Below are positions 35,066 to 45,498 of a stretch of 64,000 nucleotides of DNA, one piece after another. Numbering within the stretch: the first letter of the stretch is position 1; every line of letters starts with the position of its first letter. The notes beneath the pieces were generated by a model, which saw only the letters and a program-made list of their open reading frames with translations, did not search any database and was not told the DNA's origin. The position numbers and the translations under genes were made by a program. This DNA is from Primula veris (lineage: Eukaryota > Streptophyta > Magnoliopsida > Ericales > Primulaceae). The stretch covers positions 15,721,566 through 15,785,565 of the forward strand of contig OY821743.1 in NCBI GenBank assembly GCA_963682055.1, written 5' to 3'.

Positions 35066-36465
35066 CAATATAAAGACATCGGCAGAAGTGGATTCTTTTG
35101 GGACCATGTGATATAGTTATATTCATTACGTATGAGAAGATGAAAAAAGACTCGGTAGAAAGTACAAAGTGATTACTGGTAATTTTGAGATGCTCTTTCT
35201 TTACCAAAGAAGAGAATGATGGGGATGAGGTGCGGATCCAATTAAGCTAGGGAGGGGCAGGGGTGGCCACGACTTCCCCGTAAATTTTAAAAATATTCTT
35301 TGTATATGGGAAAATTCAGAAAATTAGGTTATAGCCATCAATTGTCCCCTCACAATAATATCCATATACTCAGCTCAATTACTTCTTCTGTAGAAGAAGG
35401 GGAAGAGGTCCCTGGTTTGATTTGCTTGCTAGCAAAAGAAACGTAGATGCAGACCATTAAAAACTTGGATGAAAGTCATTCATAATGACTTGAGTATAAG
35501 ACAAATCGATCAACGAATAGCATTGGATAGAAACATATGGCGGAGAAAGATTCATTGTTACGAGAACAAATAAATTCTCATATGGTTTCATATAGTCGAC
35601 CACAAATCTTTGGGATAAAGGCGTAGTTTGATGATAATGATGATTTATTTACATGATTGGGCCTTCATATCCTCTTGTTTCTAATAATACTTCTATAGTT
35701 CTTTTTTTTTTGGTAAAGAAATACAAAAATTATGCTCTCCGAGTACTTTGTTTTGATGCCCGCAAACTATTTTTTTTATATTTCAAATTTACCTAGTTTT
35801 CCCACAATGGCCAGCTCGTCTTTTTTAATCGTTATAATGAGCATTTAAACTCGGCTTCGATTAGTTTATGCATTTTTCTTAAAATTTTAGTTGCAATTTT
35901 TTTTTCCTAGGATCCCCCCAAAGAGGATTAGATCCTGGGTCCAGGTGGATGACATACTTCATAACATATTCCATCAAAATATTTTTTTGGGTCTGTTTTC
36001 TGTTTTATTTTTTAATTACGGGGAAGAGAGTTCTCATATGATTTTTTTTTTCCATTTACCAATTCTGGAACAACACATTTTCAATCGATCAAATTCTATC
36101 AAAGCAAATGGAGATGTTGCAGCCAAGTTCTAGAGAGTTGATTGTCTTTTTTTTTTTGGAAGGTTAACAAAGTTAGGATAAAATAAAATGGAAACATACT
36201 GATAGAACGTACACAATAATTCTATCCAACGAATTGCAACTTGATAACTGTCGCTTATCTATAACGAATTGCAACGAGTTGCATCGTAGACTTGTTTTTT
36301 AATTAAGTACATAAACGAGTCACAATATAAAATTGAATTGCAGCAGTTTGTGTGACTTGCAGCAGGTTTCATGTTTAAGAATTGCACATCTGCGAAAGAA
36401 TCTGTTTTAGTATATTTCAGTCTCATTTGGATGAATGCATGAGGTTGTAAATAAATGTATGGGTT
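35066..36465. other. Intergenic DNA, no gene seen
   Basis: Only short unrelated frames. Several T-rich runs and GAATTGCAAC words (36230-36280). Nothing I can identify. Confidence 0.5.
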
Positions 36466-36469
36466 AGTA

Positions 36470-36735
36470 TAATCTATACTTTCAGGAGAGATACAAAACT
36501 TTCTAGATTTCTAGTGGGACCTACTCAGGTGAAATGGAGTCGCAGCCCGAGAAAAAATTGTCACCTCCAAAGTCGCCACCAAAGGATGAGATCAATAAGT
36601 TCTTCGTCAATGTAGAGAAAGAACAGATGAAGTACTATATTCAAAAGTATAACTATATGACTTTGCGAAGGACATCCCGTTAGAAGGGCGTTACTTGTGG
36701 ATTGTCAACTTGTCATCAAGCCTTGAAGAATATTG
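36470..36735 (+). pseudogene. CDK inhibitor (KRP/ICK) C-terminal fragment
   Basis: From an ATG at 36534 the frame reads PPKDEINKFFVNVEKEQ, then MKYYIQKYNY; after a frame change at about 36655 it continues DFAKDIPLEGRYLWIVN. This matches the C-terminal CDK/cyclin-binding domain of plant KRP proteins (FF...EKEQ..F..KYNFD...PL.GRYEW). The N-terminal part is missing and the shift separates the KYN and PLEGRY halves. A CTTTCAG acceptor-like site sits near 36484, consistent with derivation from a genomic exon. A relic, not a functional inhibitor unless the shift is an assembly error. Confidence 0.8.
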
Positions 36736-36739
36736 GAAA

Positions 36740-38970
36740 CAAAGGGTAACTTTTAGTTTAGTTTTTTAAAAAAGAGAGTCTGGAGCTAGTTTGGTTGTTA
36801 GTTAGTCATTTTGTTCTGAATGTACATAAAAAAAAACATATGCCCGAAGTTCCGAGTGCAGTTACGCGTTTTCAGTTGCAACTACAGTTGTAACCACAAT
36901 TGCAACTGACGAATATAATGAAATTAATAAAAAACATTGAACACGAGACATTTTTAAACGAAGTTCGACATGATCACCTTGTCTACATCTCCGGAGCACT
37001 TACTCAGTATTTATTGTTATTGAAAGGAACAATGATAAGACTCGAGACTTACAATATCATGACTATCTTATTTATATGTCTATCTTACTATCTCTAACTC
37101 ACAACTATCAATCTCTAATGGCATCCCGCCACGATCTTTTTAAGTTTGTTTCTCTCTCATGGACAACGAGTGTTGTTGATCTATAATATCAGTATATCTA
37201 CATTATATTCAACACACAAAATATTAAAGGCTAATAAACTTTATATATAGCCTTTACAAAAAATCCTAACTTGATCATTAAGTAAAATATTTCCTTTATC
37301 TTCTTTTCTTACCCGACTTGGAGATCTTCAAATATATATATTCTGGTTAATTAGTCTTTGTCTTCTAACAAATCAGATCTTATTTAATTCGAAATTATAC
37401 ATATATTTAATTTAATTGTATTCAAGATATCTCCAAAGGATCTTTCCTTCTTTGATGTTTCTTACTTAATAATTAGTCTTCCTTTTAAGTCTTCTATTCC
37501 AATAAGAAAAGATCTTCAATATATTATTTCTATCATTCAGAATGCCTTCAAGTCATCTAAACTTGTTCAACATGTTTTGATTCTTCTAGAATATATTTGA
37601 CCGAATATTACAGAATCTGTACAGCATAGTCAGTTCCAACTGTGGTTACAACTGAGGTTCCAACTGAATACACAACTTGAACTTAATCGTTACACAATAC
37701 ATGTCTGTATATTGAGAGTTTATTATGAATATATAAAACTATATTTTCCAATATGATGACAAACAATATGTCACTAGAATCTCGGATCTATGACCTAATA
37801 GTACAACAACTCTCTATATAAGTCAGTGGTGTTAGCATAAGGAGAAGCTTCTGTTCTTCTGCCAAGTTTCATGAATAAAAACCAAAGTTTACAGTATAAA
37901 TGGATCGGTTTGGTTGCATCTTTTGATCTCAACTTAACCGGGTGTTTTTTTTTCTTACGAGGTGCACTGCAATCGATTGAAGAGCTAAAAAGCGAGTAGT
38001 CTTTTTTCTCTTTTAGCGTGATTTTATTTTTTACATGGTAACAGGCATTTCACAATGCTACCTGAAAAACTGTAATCAACCAATTGCAATATATGTTTAT
38101 TTGAAATATCTAGTACTTGTACTAAACCAGCTTTGTAATGTGTAATTAATTAAATTATCTGAAAATAATCAAACTATACACCAACATTGAGTTCCAAATT
38201 TGTTCACTCTTATGCATCAGTGAAACTCATCTGTAGTTGTCTCCTCTTCTTTTGTAGGGTTTGGGCACGAAACTTATTGCTTTGTTTTTTCCTTTGTTGA
38301 AGTTGTTGTGGTGGTTTTTGCAATTTTGTCACCTGTATGTGCAAGAATTTTACCCTGGCCCCGCATTTGGTGTTAAACAAGCTATACATATGCTGCTTAT
38401 ATATACACAAACCTGAAACACCTCTCTCTCTCTCTCCCTCTCTAGAACTAATTTGTCTATATCTTACTAAATGTATATAACCATTAATTGTTGTGTTCGT
38501 GTAGGTCATCATTAAAATACAATTTCTTGTAGTGGTATTATTTCAAAATTAATAACTTTAATTATTTCATTATACTTTGAAAACAATTACCAATCTTGTT
38601 TGAAGTGTTCGGCTCGTTAAGCTTATTATGAAATTAAAAAAGAATTCATTGAAGCGTTAAGCACTCGATCGATCATTTACAAATGAACATGAACCTAACA
38701 TGCTAACATGAACAAGTTTTTTAGTTAATGAACATAAAGATGAAAAAAGTTTTGTTCAGCTCGTGTCAGCACATTTACAACCTTAGGTGCACATAAGACA
38801 CTTTATAATGCATAACTCGAAATATATTTCCATTATAGAAAAGTGAAATATGTTAAAAGTTGAATAAAAAGTTTCTTTTATAATATAAATACAAACTAAA
38901 TGATTTGTTAACTTTCTTTCTTATGTGTAGATAATTACTTGTTGAGAAATTGGAAATTATCGAGGAACCC
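36740..38970. other. Intergenic DNA, no confident gene
   Basis: A palindrome around TCAGTTGCAA...TTGCAACTGA lies near 36876-36907, with related GTTCCAACTG words near 37630-37670. A Gln/Lys-rich open frame on the minus strand (38210-38512) has no motif I recognise. No element with paired ends was found. Confidence 0.45.
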
Positions 38971-39859
38971 ATTTTTCATAAACTCGTATACGAAAAGCCT
39001 GTGTCACCCTTCAGAGTAGAACCCGATTAATCTCACTAGATTTAAATGATGGGTAGTACTAAATAGTCGCTATTTCCATCCGAAACTGTTTCTCACCCTG
39101 CTCAATACCTTCCAACTATTTAACCACAACAATCGTTCTATTCGCTAAAGTGCCCCTATAAACAGCGCCGAAGCCCCTCTTCTCCGAGCTTCTCTAAAGC
39201 TTTTCATAGCACGTTGAAGCCCGTTGTAAGAGAATTGTACAGGTGCCCCTGAAGCATACTCGAGTAGAGCATATTGATAGGCTAATCCATCAAACTTGCA
39301 ACTATTTCTACCATTGTTTCAAAAAGTTCATTTCGAGCTCGATAAAAGCTCTATTTAAATATTAAAAAGCTTAAAAAGTTCATTTTTCGGCTTTTTAGGC
39401 CGCTACAAGCATGCACGTTTTACGCTTTTAACATATCTCTTGCAAAAACGTTTTAGCTAGCTATTTTCTTTTCAAAACATTGATTTATACAATATAACCA
39501 CCAAGACAGACCCTCTAAAGCCGCTAAACCTAATACGGTGCATATAACCCTGATCACGACGACCTAATCTTTCAATCTTCACGGCCGTCTCTCCATGTGA
39601 GGGAAGATAGGGAGGGGTTCGCTAACTTGGGCCCACAAACTTTCATCTACGAAGTGCTAGGTAGACACCGAAACGTAGTCACTAACGAAATTCGGAAACT
39701 TCATGTAACAAAACTCCATCCCGTCGGACAACGAGGTCGATGCTATGTAAGAAACGTCGACCAATGAGTTTGACCGACAAGAGGATATACCCATGCAAAA
39801 AAAACTGTGATGCCAGCTCGGGCGGATAAGTAAGAAACATCGCGTTATCCAATTGCAAC

Positions 39860-42698
39860 TACTACCAGAAAATGCAGCATTCAGGACTGTCAAAAACAGT
39901 CGCCAACATGTAAAAACAGTCGGCAAAAACTACTTGGACTGAACCTATCTGGTAGCCAAAAACAGTCGGTAAATTGGCTATCGGTAAATATAACGACTGA
40001 ATTTAATAGTCACTAATTAATAACGACTGAACATAGTTGTCGGTACAAATTAACGACTAAATTTAGTTGTCGGTACAAATTAACGACTGAATTTAGTTGT
40101 CGGTATAAATTAACGACCGAAAATCAGTCGACAACTATAGTTCCTGATAATGATTTAAAATATTATTATTTAATCAGCTATCAAACATTCAGTCGGAAAA
40201 ATAATTTTTCTATTCAACGACTGCATAGAACAGTAGGTAATTTTTCACAAAAAATGCTTAATTTATTTGACGACCATTTGTAACAGTCAGTATATTAATG
40301 AATAAATGTTAATATATAATATTATTCTATTTGCGCATATATATTATCCACATCAATCTACAGTAAAAAAAAGATTAGAACGAATATCATATATTCATAA
40401 CATCGAAATAATAAAAAGTTAAACACATCGAGTATTCCAAAATACTAATTGTACATAGTACAACTTCTACCCAAATAAAATAGATAGAACCCCTTATGAA
40501 CAAAAAATAAAAGAAAAACAACAGACATCAATCGTCATGCTCACTTGTGCTTATTTCAGATTCACTAGAATTGTATGGTCGTCAAGGTTATTTTTCATCA
40601 TTTTATTCACCTTCTTGAATACGCAATGCTCTACATAAGGACCGTATGACGGATCACATCATCAACAACTTTCATGATGGCCCGGTCACGTTCCTCCTTC
40701 CCGCTAACCACAACCTTTTCTAAATATTTATCCTTTTGTCATAGCTCGAGCAACCACTTGTGCTGACGACTCGGGTAGCGATGACAAAGGAGCTCTACGC
40801 TCTCGGTAATAAAATTAATCTACCGCCGATCTCGAACCATACATGTCCCCACCTTTCTTTTCTCCTCCTGCTACTTCTCTAAATAATTCGGCTCTCGCCA
40901 CTAGCTTCGGCTTGCGTTTGCATATGCGACAAATTTTATCCCACATTCGAGACATACTCAGCTTGATAAAGAAAGTTAGAATATGTTAACGTATATTATG
41001 TTGTACACAATTCCATATAACAATAAAATGATGCTTTTATGTGGATAGTTAACTGATCATGAGAAAAACAAAAATTTAACATTCACTGAAATTGCTTTCT
41101 TTGATGAAAAATGTTATCTTTTTCTTAAATTCTTTTGAAGAATATAAATTATGCAAAGAGAAAATTGGCAAGTGTGGTGTATACTTATAAGAGAACCCTA
41201 TACTCAATTATTTCAGGTGAATGGACCATAGTCTCGAATAACTCTGCTTATTTGCTGAAAAATATTCAGCCATACAGCCCGAACAAGTTCTTAAAAACCC
41301 AACAAGTTCTCAAAATATTCAGCCAAACAAACCCGACAAGTTCCCAAAATACTAAGCCAAACAAACCTAACAAATTCTCAAAATATTCAGCAAAACAAAC
41401 CCAACAAGTTTTCAAAATATTCAGCCAAACAAACCTTACAAGTTCTCAAAATACTAAGCCAAACAAACCTAACAAGTTCTCAAAATATTCAGCAAAATAA
41501 ACCCAACGAGTTCACAAAATATTCAGTCAAACAAACCTAACGAGTTCTCAAAATATTCACCCAATACTACATTTTTATTTATATTTGAATATAGTTCATC
41601 ATACATTATACATCTCTATCTTATCTACTTTGATTCTTAACTCACCAAAACAAATTATAATATTTTCTCTCTTATTCTCTTTACAGTTTAGATGTTTAAT
41701 GTTAGTAACCGTGAGCTAATAATACCGGCATCCTTGTTTACTTAAACGAATACTTTATTTACTACCACAAGACTTTCAAGTAGTACAATTGAATAACCCC
41801 TTTCTAGATTTTGTAGAATTTGTACACCGAATGTTTAAACAAATCGTCATTTAGTTTTAGATTTCATTTGATGATCCAAAAGTGCTATTGAGTACCAGCA
41901 TTTGTTATTGTAAATTGTAATGTCTATGTATGCCACTTTGGATTTTCGTTCAAATATTTTCAATGTAAATTAGTATTTTGTGGTTTGTTATGTCGATATA
42001 TGAAATACTTTTGATTTTTTTATGGCGCTATCGATGTTGGTAATGTATCACACCATACAATTACAAACCACACTTTCGGTATACCACAAGGGTGTGCAGG
42101 TTCCGTAATATTATGAACTTTCTAATATTATACTTGTGTGATACGGTAGGAATGTCACAATTAGCAATGATAATGTACCACTTATAGCGATGTAAATGTG
42201 TTTATCAAAATACTATCTATACCAGAATTTAGACCAATTGTATATAGTTTTAATGATTTAATTAATATTCATTTTTTATATCACCTTTTTTAATATTTCA
42301 TTAAAATTAAGAGAAAATTACAATTTACAGACTATTATTATGATCAGTAAAATATTTCTATTGTTGTTTTCTTCGTACTTTTACTTAAGATACTTTGGGA
42401 TTGTTTTTTACAACTAAATCTTGTGATTAGAGACGGATTTAGTTAGTCGTTGTTTCACCGACAACTATTAGTCGGAAATTCCAGTCGTAATATATTTTGC
42501 CGACTGAATATTTTTCAGTCGGTACATTCCTTGTAATTAGTGACTGTTTAAACTATTCGTTGGTTTACCGACAACTATCAGTCGCCAATTCTGGTCGCTA
42601 AGTATTTTTGCCGACTAAGATATTTCAGTCGTTATATTGGCGACCAACCGTTATTCAGTCACTGAAGTTGGTCGGTAATGCTACGTTTTCTGGTAGTG
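39860..42698. mobile_element. Non-autonomous CACTA transposon inserted in the kinase pseudogene
   Basis: The right end is CTGGTAGTG, the inverse of CACTACCAG; the left end is TACTACCAGAAAATG with its first base mutated. A 3-bp duplication AAC lies at 39857-39859 and 42699-42701. Subterminal zones (39880-40300 and 42420-42690) are packed with inverted CGACTGA/TCAGTCG and GTCGGTA words, typical of transposase-binding arrays. A faint transposase-like relic may remain near 40560-40930, but I cannot assign it. No intact transposase. Confidence 0.92.
41270..41575 (+). repeat. 34-bp tandem repeat inside the CACTA element
   Basis: About eight to nine copies of a 34-bp unit close to TCAGCCAAACAAACC then AACAAGTTCTCAAAATAT. 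Variants cycle every third unit (TAAGCC, then TCAGCAAAA, then TCAGCC), so a 102-bp higher-order period exists. The open frame across it (plus strand, 41135-41500) is just translated repeat. Not a CRISPR: units are adjacent without unique spacers. Confidence 0.9.
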
Positions 42699-43570
42699 AA
42701 CATAGTAACCCTATCGGGAAAATTAATCGTCGATATCGACCTTCCTCTTACACTCTTTTCGATTATCCTTTCCATCACCATGGTGGAAGTTATGCGAAGG
42801 GCATCCATAAACGGGGTTCATGTTGTTATAACTACAAACACCGAAGTTTCCATAGTAACCAAAAACCTGACACTGATCCCTCAGAGTTGCCCATCTAGCC
42901 GTAACCGTCCCGCTACCCCTAGTAGATCTGCATATCCTTGAGTTCCCATCACTGTTGAGTTTTAGAAAGTGTAGAATATCGTTACCTTCGACGTAGTCAC
43001 TGCTGTAGGCTATGATGACCATATTCTGGAAGGTTGGGTCCAACAACTATAGTATAACGATCGGTTGTACGGTTCAGGTAGGTCTTGTTAGGTTTTTCAT
43101 GAGAGAGGCGTTTAGTCCTTGGTTCTAGTATTCTATCGAGTCATTCTATTTGAGGGTGAGGCTACCGGAAGGGATGAGACAGAACGAGTATCGTCTGGAG
43201 ACTCGGAGAGTAGGATTTCCTAGAGAGATAGAGAGTCTATGAGGGAACGAAGGTGTCGGTAGGGTTTTCTAAGGTCGACTAGACTAATCATCCCGTCTTG
43301 TTACGTAGGAGAAAGTTGCCCGAGTCAAGTAAGAATGTTGACGTGGCAGAGGAGGAGGAAGTTAGTTCTTCAGACGGTGGCGTTGTTGGAGCCATCGAGT
43401 AAAAGGAGGTTTCTTGATTGGTATGACGCCGTTATAGGTTATAGCAACGAGGGAAGCATTGCCGGGGGGCAGTGATGAATGAGAAGGTTGAATTTGGAGA
43501 GGACCATGTGGTATACTGGTTGGCGGCGGATTGGGAGGAACCTAGGAGGATGTCCCCCTGTTTGCATCCA

Positions 43571-44554
43571 ATATTTCCTTAAGACAAAATAATAATTACA
43601 AAGAACTTAAGTAACTAAAAGAAAGGCACATTGGACTAATTGGGTTAAAGAGAAACATAAAAGGAGTGACACGATAGAATACAGGAAGGGGAACACGTGT
43701 CAGGAAGAGAAGCAAACGAAAAAAGTAGCGGTCCGGATGCAAAGTGAGAGGGAATTTGATCTTGGAGTGAAACAATGATAAATTCAAACAAGGAAGAAAC
43801 CCACCAACACTTATCGAATTCTGCATGTAAATACAAAGCCATTTGCAGCTTAAAAGGATAAAATAAAGATCAACAAATACATTTCAAGAGTCCAACGAGC
43901 GGACTATATTAAATGGATAGAGTTGAACTCAACATACTCTAAAATAAAATCTCTCTATCTACCCTAGCCAGCCTATCTCTCTCTCTCTAAAATAAGATCT
44001 CTCTCTTTATTCCTAACCCTAGCAATCGCCCGTCTCGGAGTAGGGTGGTGCTTCGGAACCCCTAACCTCGGGCTTCATAAGGTGTTACTCTGATCATCTC
44101 TTTCCTTCCCCCATTTTTGTTCATCCGTCAACGATGTGCTACTTTTGTCAGAAAGTAGTAGATCTATTTCACCCCGTCTCTCCGATTTCGTGACCTATGA
44201 GTTGTAGTTCAAAAGGTTAGATCCGATAGATCAGATTTTGGTGTGTTGTGGCTCTCCTCGGAGTTTCGTGGGTTCTTTCCAACCAAATATACTCACTCGT
44301 TGCACCATTGGGTGCAAGATCGAAACTTCTATTCAGACCAAAATCAAAGTGAGACCAATGTTTTGATACCAAATAAAGCAATATTGATGGGATCAACTAT
44401 CATAAAATTGTTCAAAACAGTCTTCAGTAAAGAAAAAGTCATCAACAACATGAAGATGCTCAATTGATACAAAAGATAAGGAAAAATTATAACAAGTTTT
44501 TATTGATTTAAGTTGTAATAAAGTCGTTACAGTCATTTATTGAAATAGTGGGTT

Positions 44555-44556
<2 letters not shown>
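43571..44556. other. Intergenic DNA, no gene seen
   Basis: A CT-rich stretch (about 43940-44010) and short unrelated frames. No element ends or coding domain recognised. It may include leader sequence of the decayed kinase gene. Confidence 0.45.

Positions 44557-44603
<47 letters not shown>
44557..44603. repeat. (TA)n microsatellite
   Basis: About 23 perfect TA dinucleotides directly left of the MITE at 44604. Confidence 0.97.
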
Positions 44604-44606
<3 letters not shown>

Positions 44607-44924
44607 GAGCGTCCAAAAGACATTTTTATAGACACTTTTATACAAAGACGCTCTAAATCAAGATTTGATTAATACAAACTCCACGGTTTCACGACGGGAA
44701 CACAAATATGCGTCTTGTTTTTTTTTTCCGAGATGTATAATTACATGTTTTGAAAAGTAAGGTAAAATTTAAAAATTCAATACATGCAGTTATTCATCTC
44801 GAAAAAAAAAACAAGTCGCATATTTGTGTTGCTATCGTGAAATCATAGAGATTTGCATTAATAAAATCTTGATTTTGAGCGTTTTTGCATCAGAGTGTAC
44901 AAAACCGTTCCTTGAACGCTTCCC
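44604..44924. mobile_element. Foldback MITE between microsatellites
   Basis: The left arm GGGGAGCGTCCAAAAGAC and right arm ...GTTCCTTGAACGCTTCCC pair, and the pairing continues through AATCAAGATTT, TTTCACGA, ACACAAATATGCG and the AGATGTATAATTACATG core. The arms are well over 100 bp each. Flanked by (TA)n on the left and (CA)n(TA)n on the right. A related, left-truncated copy lies at about 49020-49252, also beside (TA)n. Confidence 0.8.
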
Positions 44925-44925
44925 A

Positions 44926-44981
<56 letters not shown>
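44926..44981. repeat. (CA)n(TA)n compound microsatellite
   Basis: About 13 CA units followed by about 15 TA units, immediately right of the foldback MITE. Confidence 0.97.
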
Positions 44982-44987
<6 letters not shown>

Positions 44988-45045
44988 GTGACATATTAGC
45001 TCACATATATATGTATATAGATATAGAGAGAGAATATAGAGAGAG
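44982..45045 (-). mobile_element. Copia LTR terminal fragment
   Basis: On the minus strand this ends GCTAATATGTCACACAACA, identical to the end of the 3' LTR at 28678-28892, and continues with similar TATATAT/GAGAGA content for about 60 bp. The rest of the LTR is replaced by the Gypsy element at 45046, which appears to have inserted into it. Confidence 0.6.
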
Positions 45046-45482
45046 TGATGTGCCCGGGATGCTAAGATGTCGGTAAGTCACTGAATTTTAGGAGAACTCA
45101 AGAGAGAAACCAACTCTTCGTGTTTGATAAGCCGAAGGCGCCACAAACAAGATGGGTTAGGGTTCTAATGAAACAAGCTTGATAAGCCCAAAGGCGCCAC
45201 AAACAAGTTCCGTTAGGATGATTCACCACACTCCGGAGAGAGAAGAAGGGGAGTGATAAGAATCGGGGTTTAACTCGCCACTAACAATCTGAATTCCACA
45301 AATTGCAAGATAAGAGAAAAGGATAAACAAGCAAAAAGCTTAATTCTTTATATCATTCAAGTGTGTCTATAACTTGATACATATGGCTTTATATAGAGCC
45401 AAAAAACGTCATACTTAAGATAGGATAAGATCAACAACTTAGATTACATGAATCTAGTTAGATACATGCATACCCTTTACAC
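45046..45482 (-). mobile_element. Probable 3' LTR of the Gypsy element
   Basis: On the minus strand it could begin TGTAAAGGG and end GGGCACATCA, giving TG...CA ends. It contains TATATAAAGCC (around 45390), a plausible promoter, and a duplicated GGCGCC/CTTGTTTGTGG block. No second LTR exists in the window to confirm limits, and the polypurine tract is not clear, so the upper boundary is uncertain. Confidence 0.45.
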
Positions 45483-45498
45483 TTATCTATAATATTAA

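Larger units (their letters stand above)
38975..43570 (-). pseudogene. G-type lectin receptor-like kinase pseudogene, split by CACTA
   Basis: Minus-strand pieces follow the domain order of At1g34300-type kinases. B-lectin (about 43110-43570) has WSSPNSTFS and LLDSGNFLLRNKTG. The S-locus/EGF part (about 42720-43060) has RWATLRDQCQVFGYYGNFG and VYGCPS. After a 2.8-kb CACTA insertion come FLTYPPEL and a PAN-like part with YIASTSLSDGMEFCYMKFP (about 39650-39859). The kinase start (about 38975-39260) has LEYASGAPVQFSYNGLQRA and HHLNLVRLIGF. Frameshifts and stops are frequent, and the rest of the kinase domain is missing. It was probably broken before or soon after the insertion. Confidence 0.85.

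Noticed and set aside
38210..38512. Gln/Lys-rich open frame on the minus strand
   Set aside because: No recognised motif, partly microsatellite (CTCTCT) at its start, and no splice-bounded neighbours; insufficient support for a gene.
41135..41500. Open frame of 121 codons rich in Asn/Lys/Pro
   Set aside because: It translates a 34-bp tandem repeat inside a CACTA element; frame persistence follows from the 102-bp period.
41270..41575. CRISPR-like array
   Set aside because: Units are directly adjacent with no unique spacers, and the context is a plant transposon.
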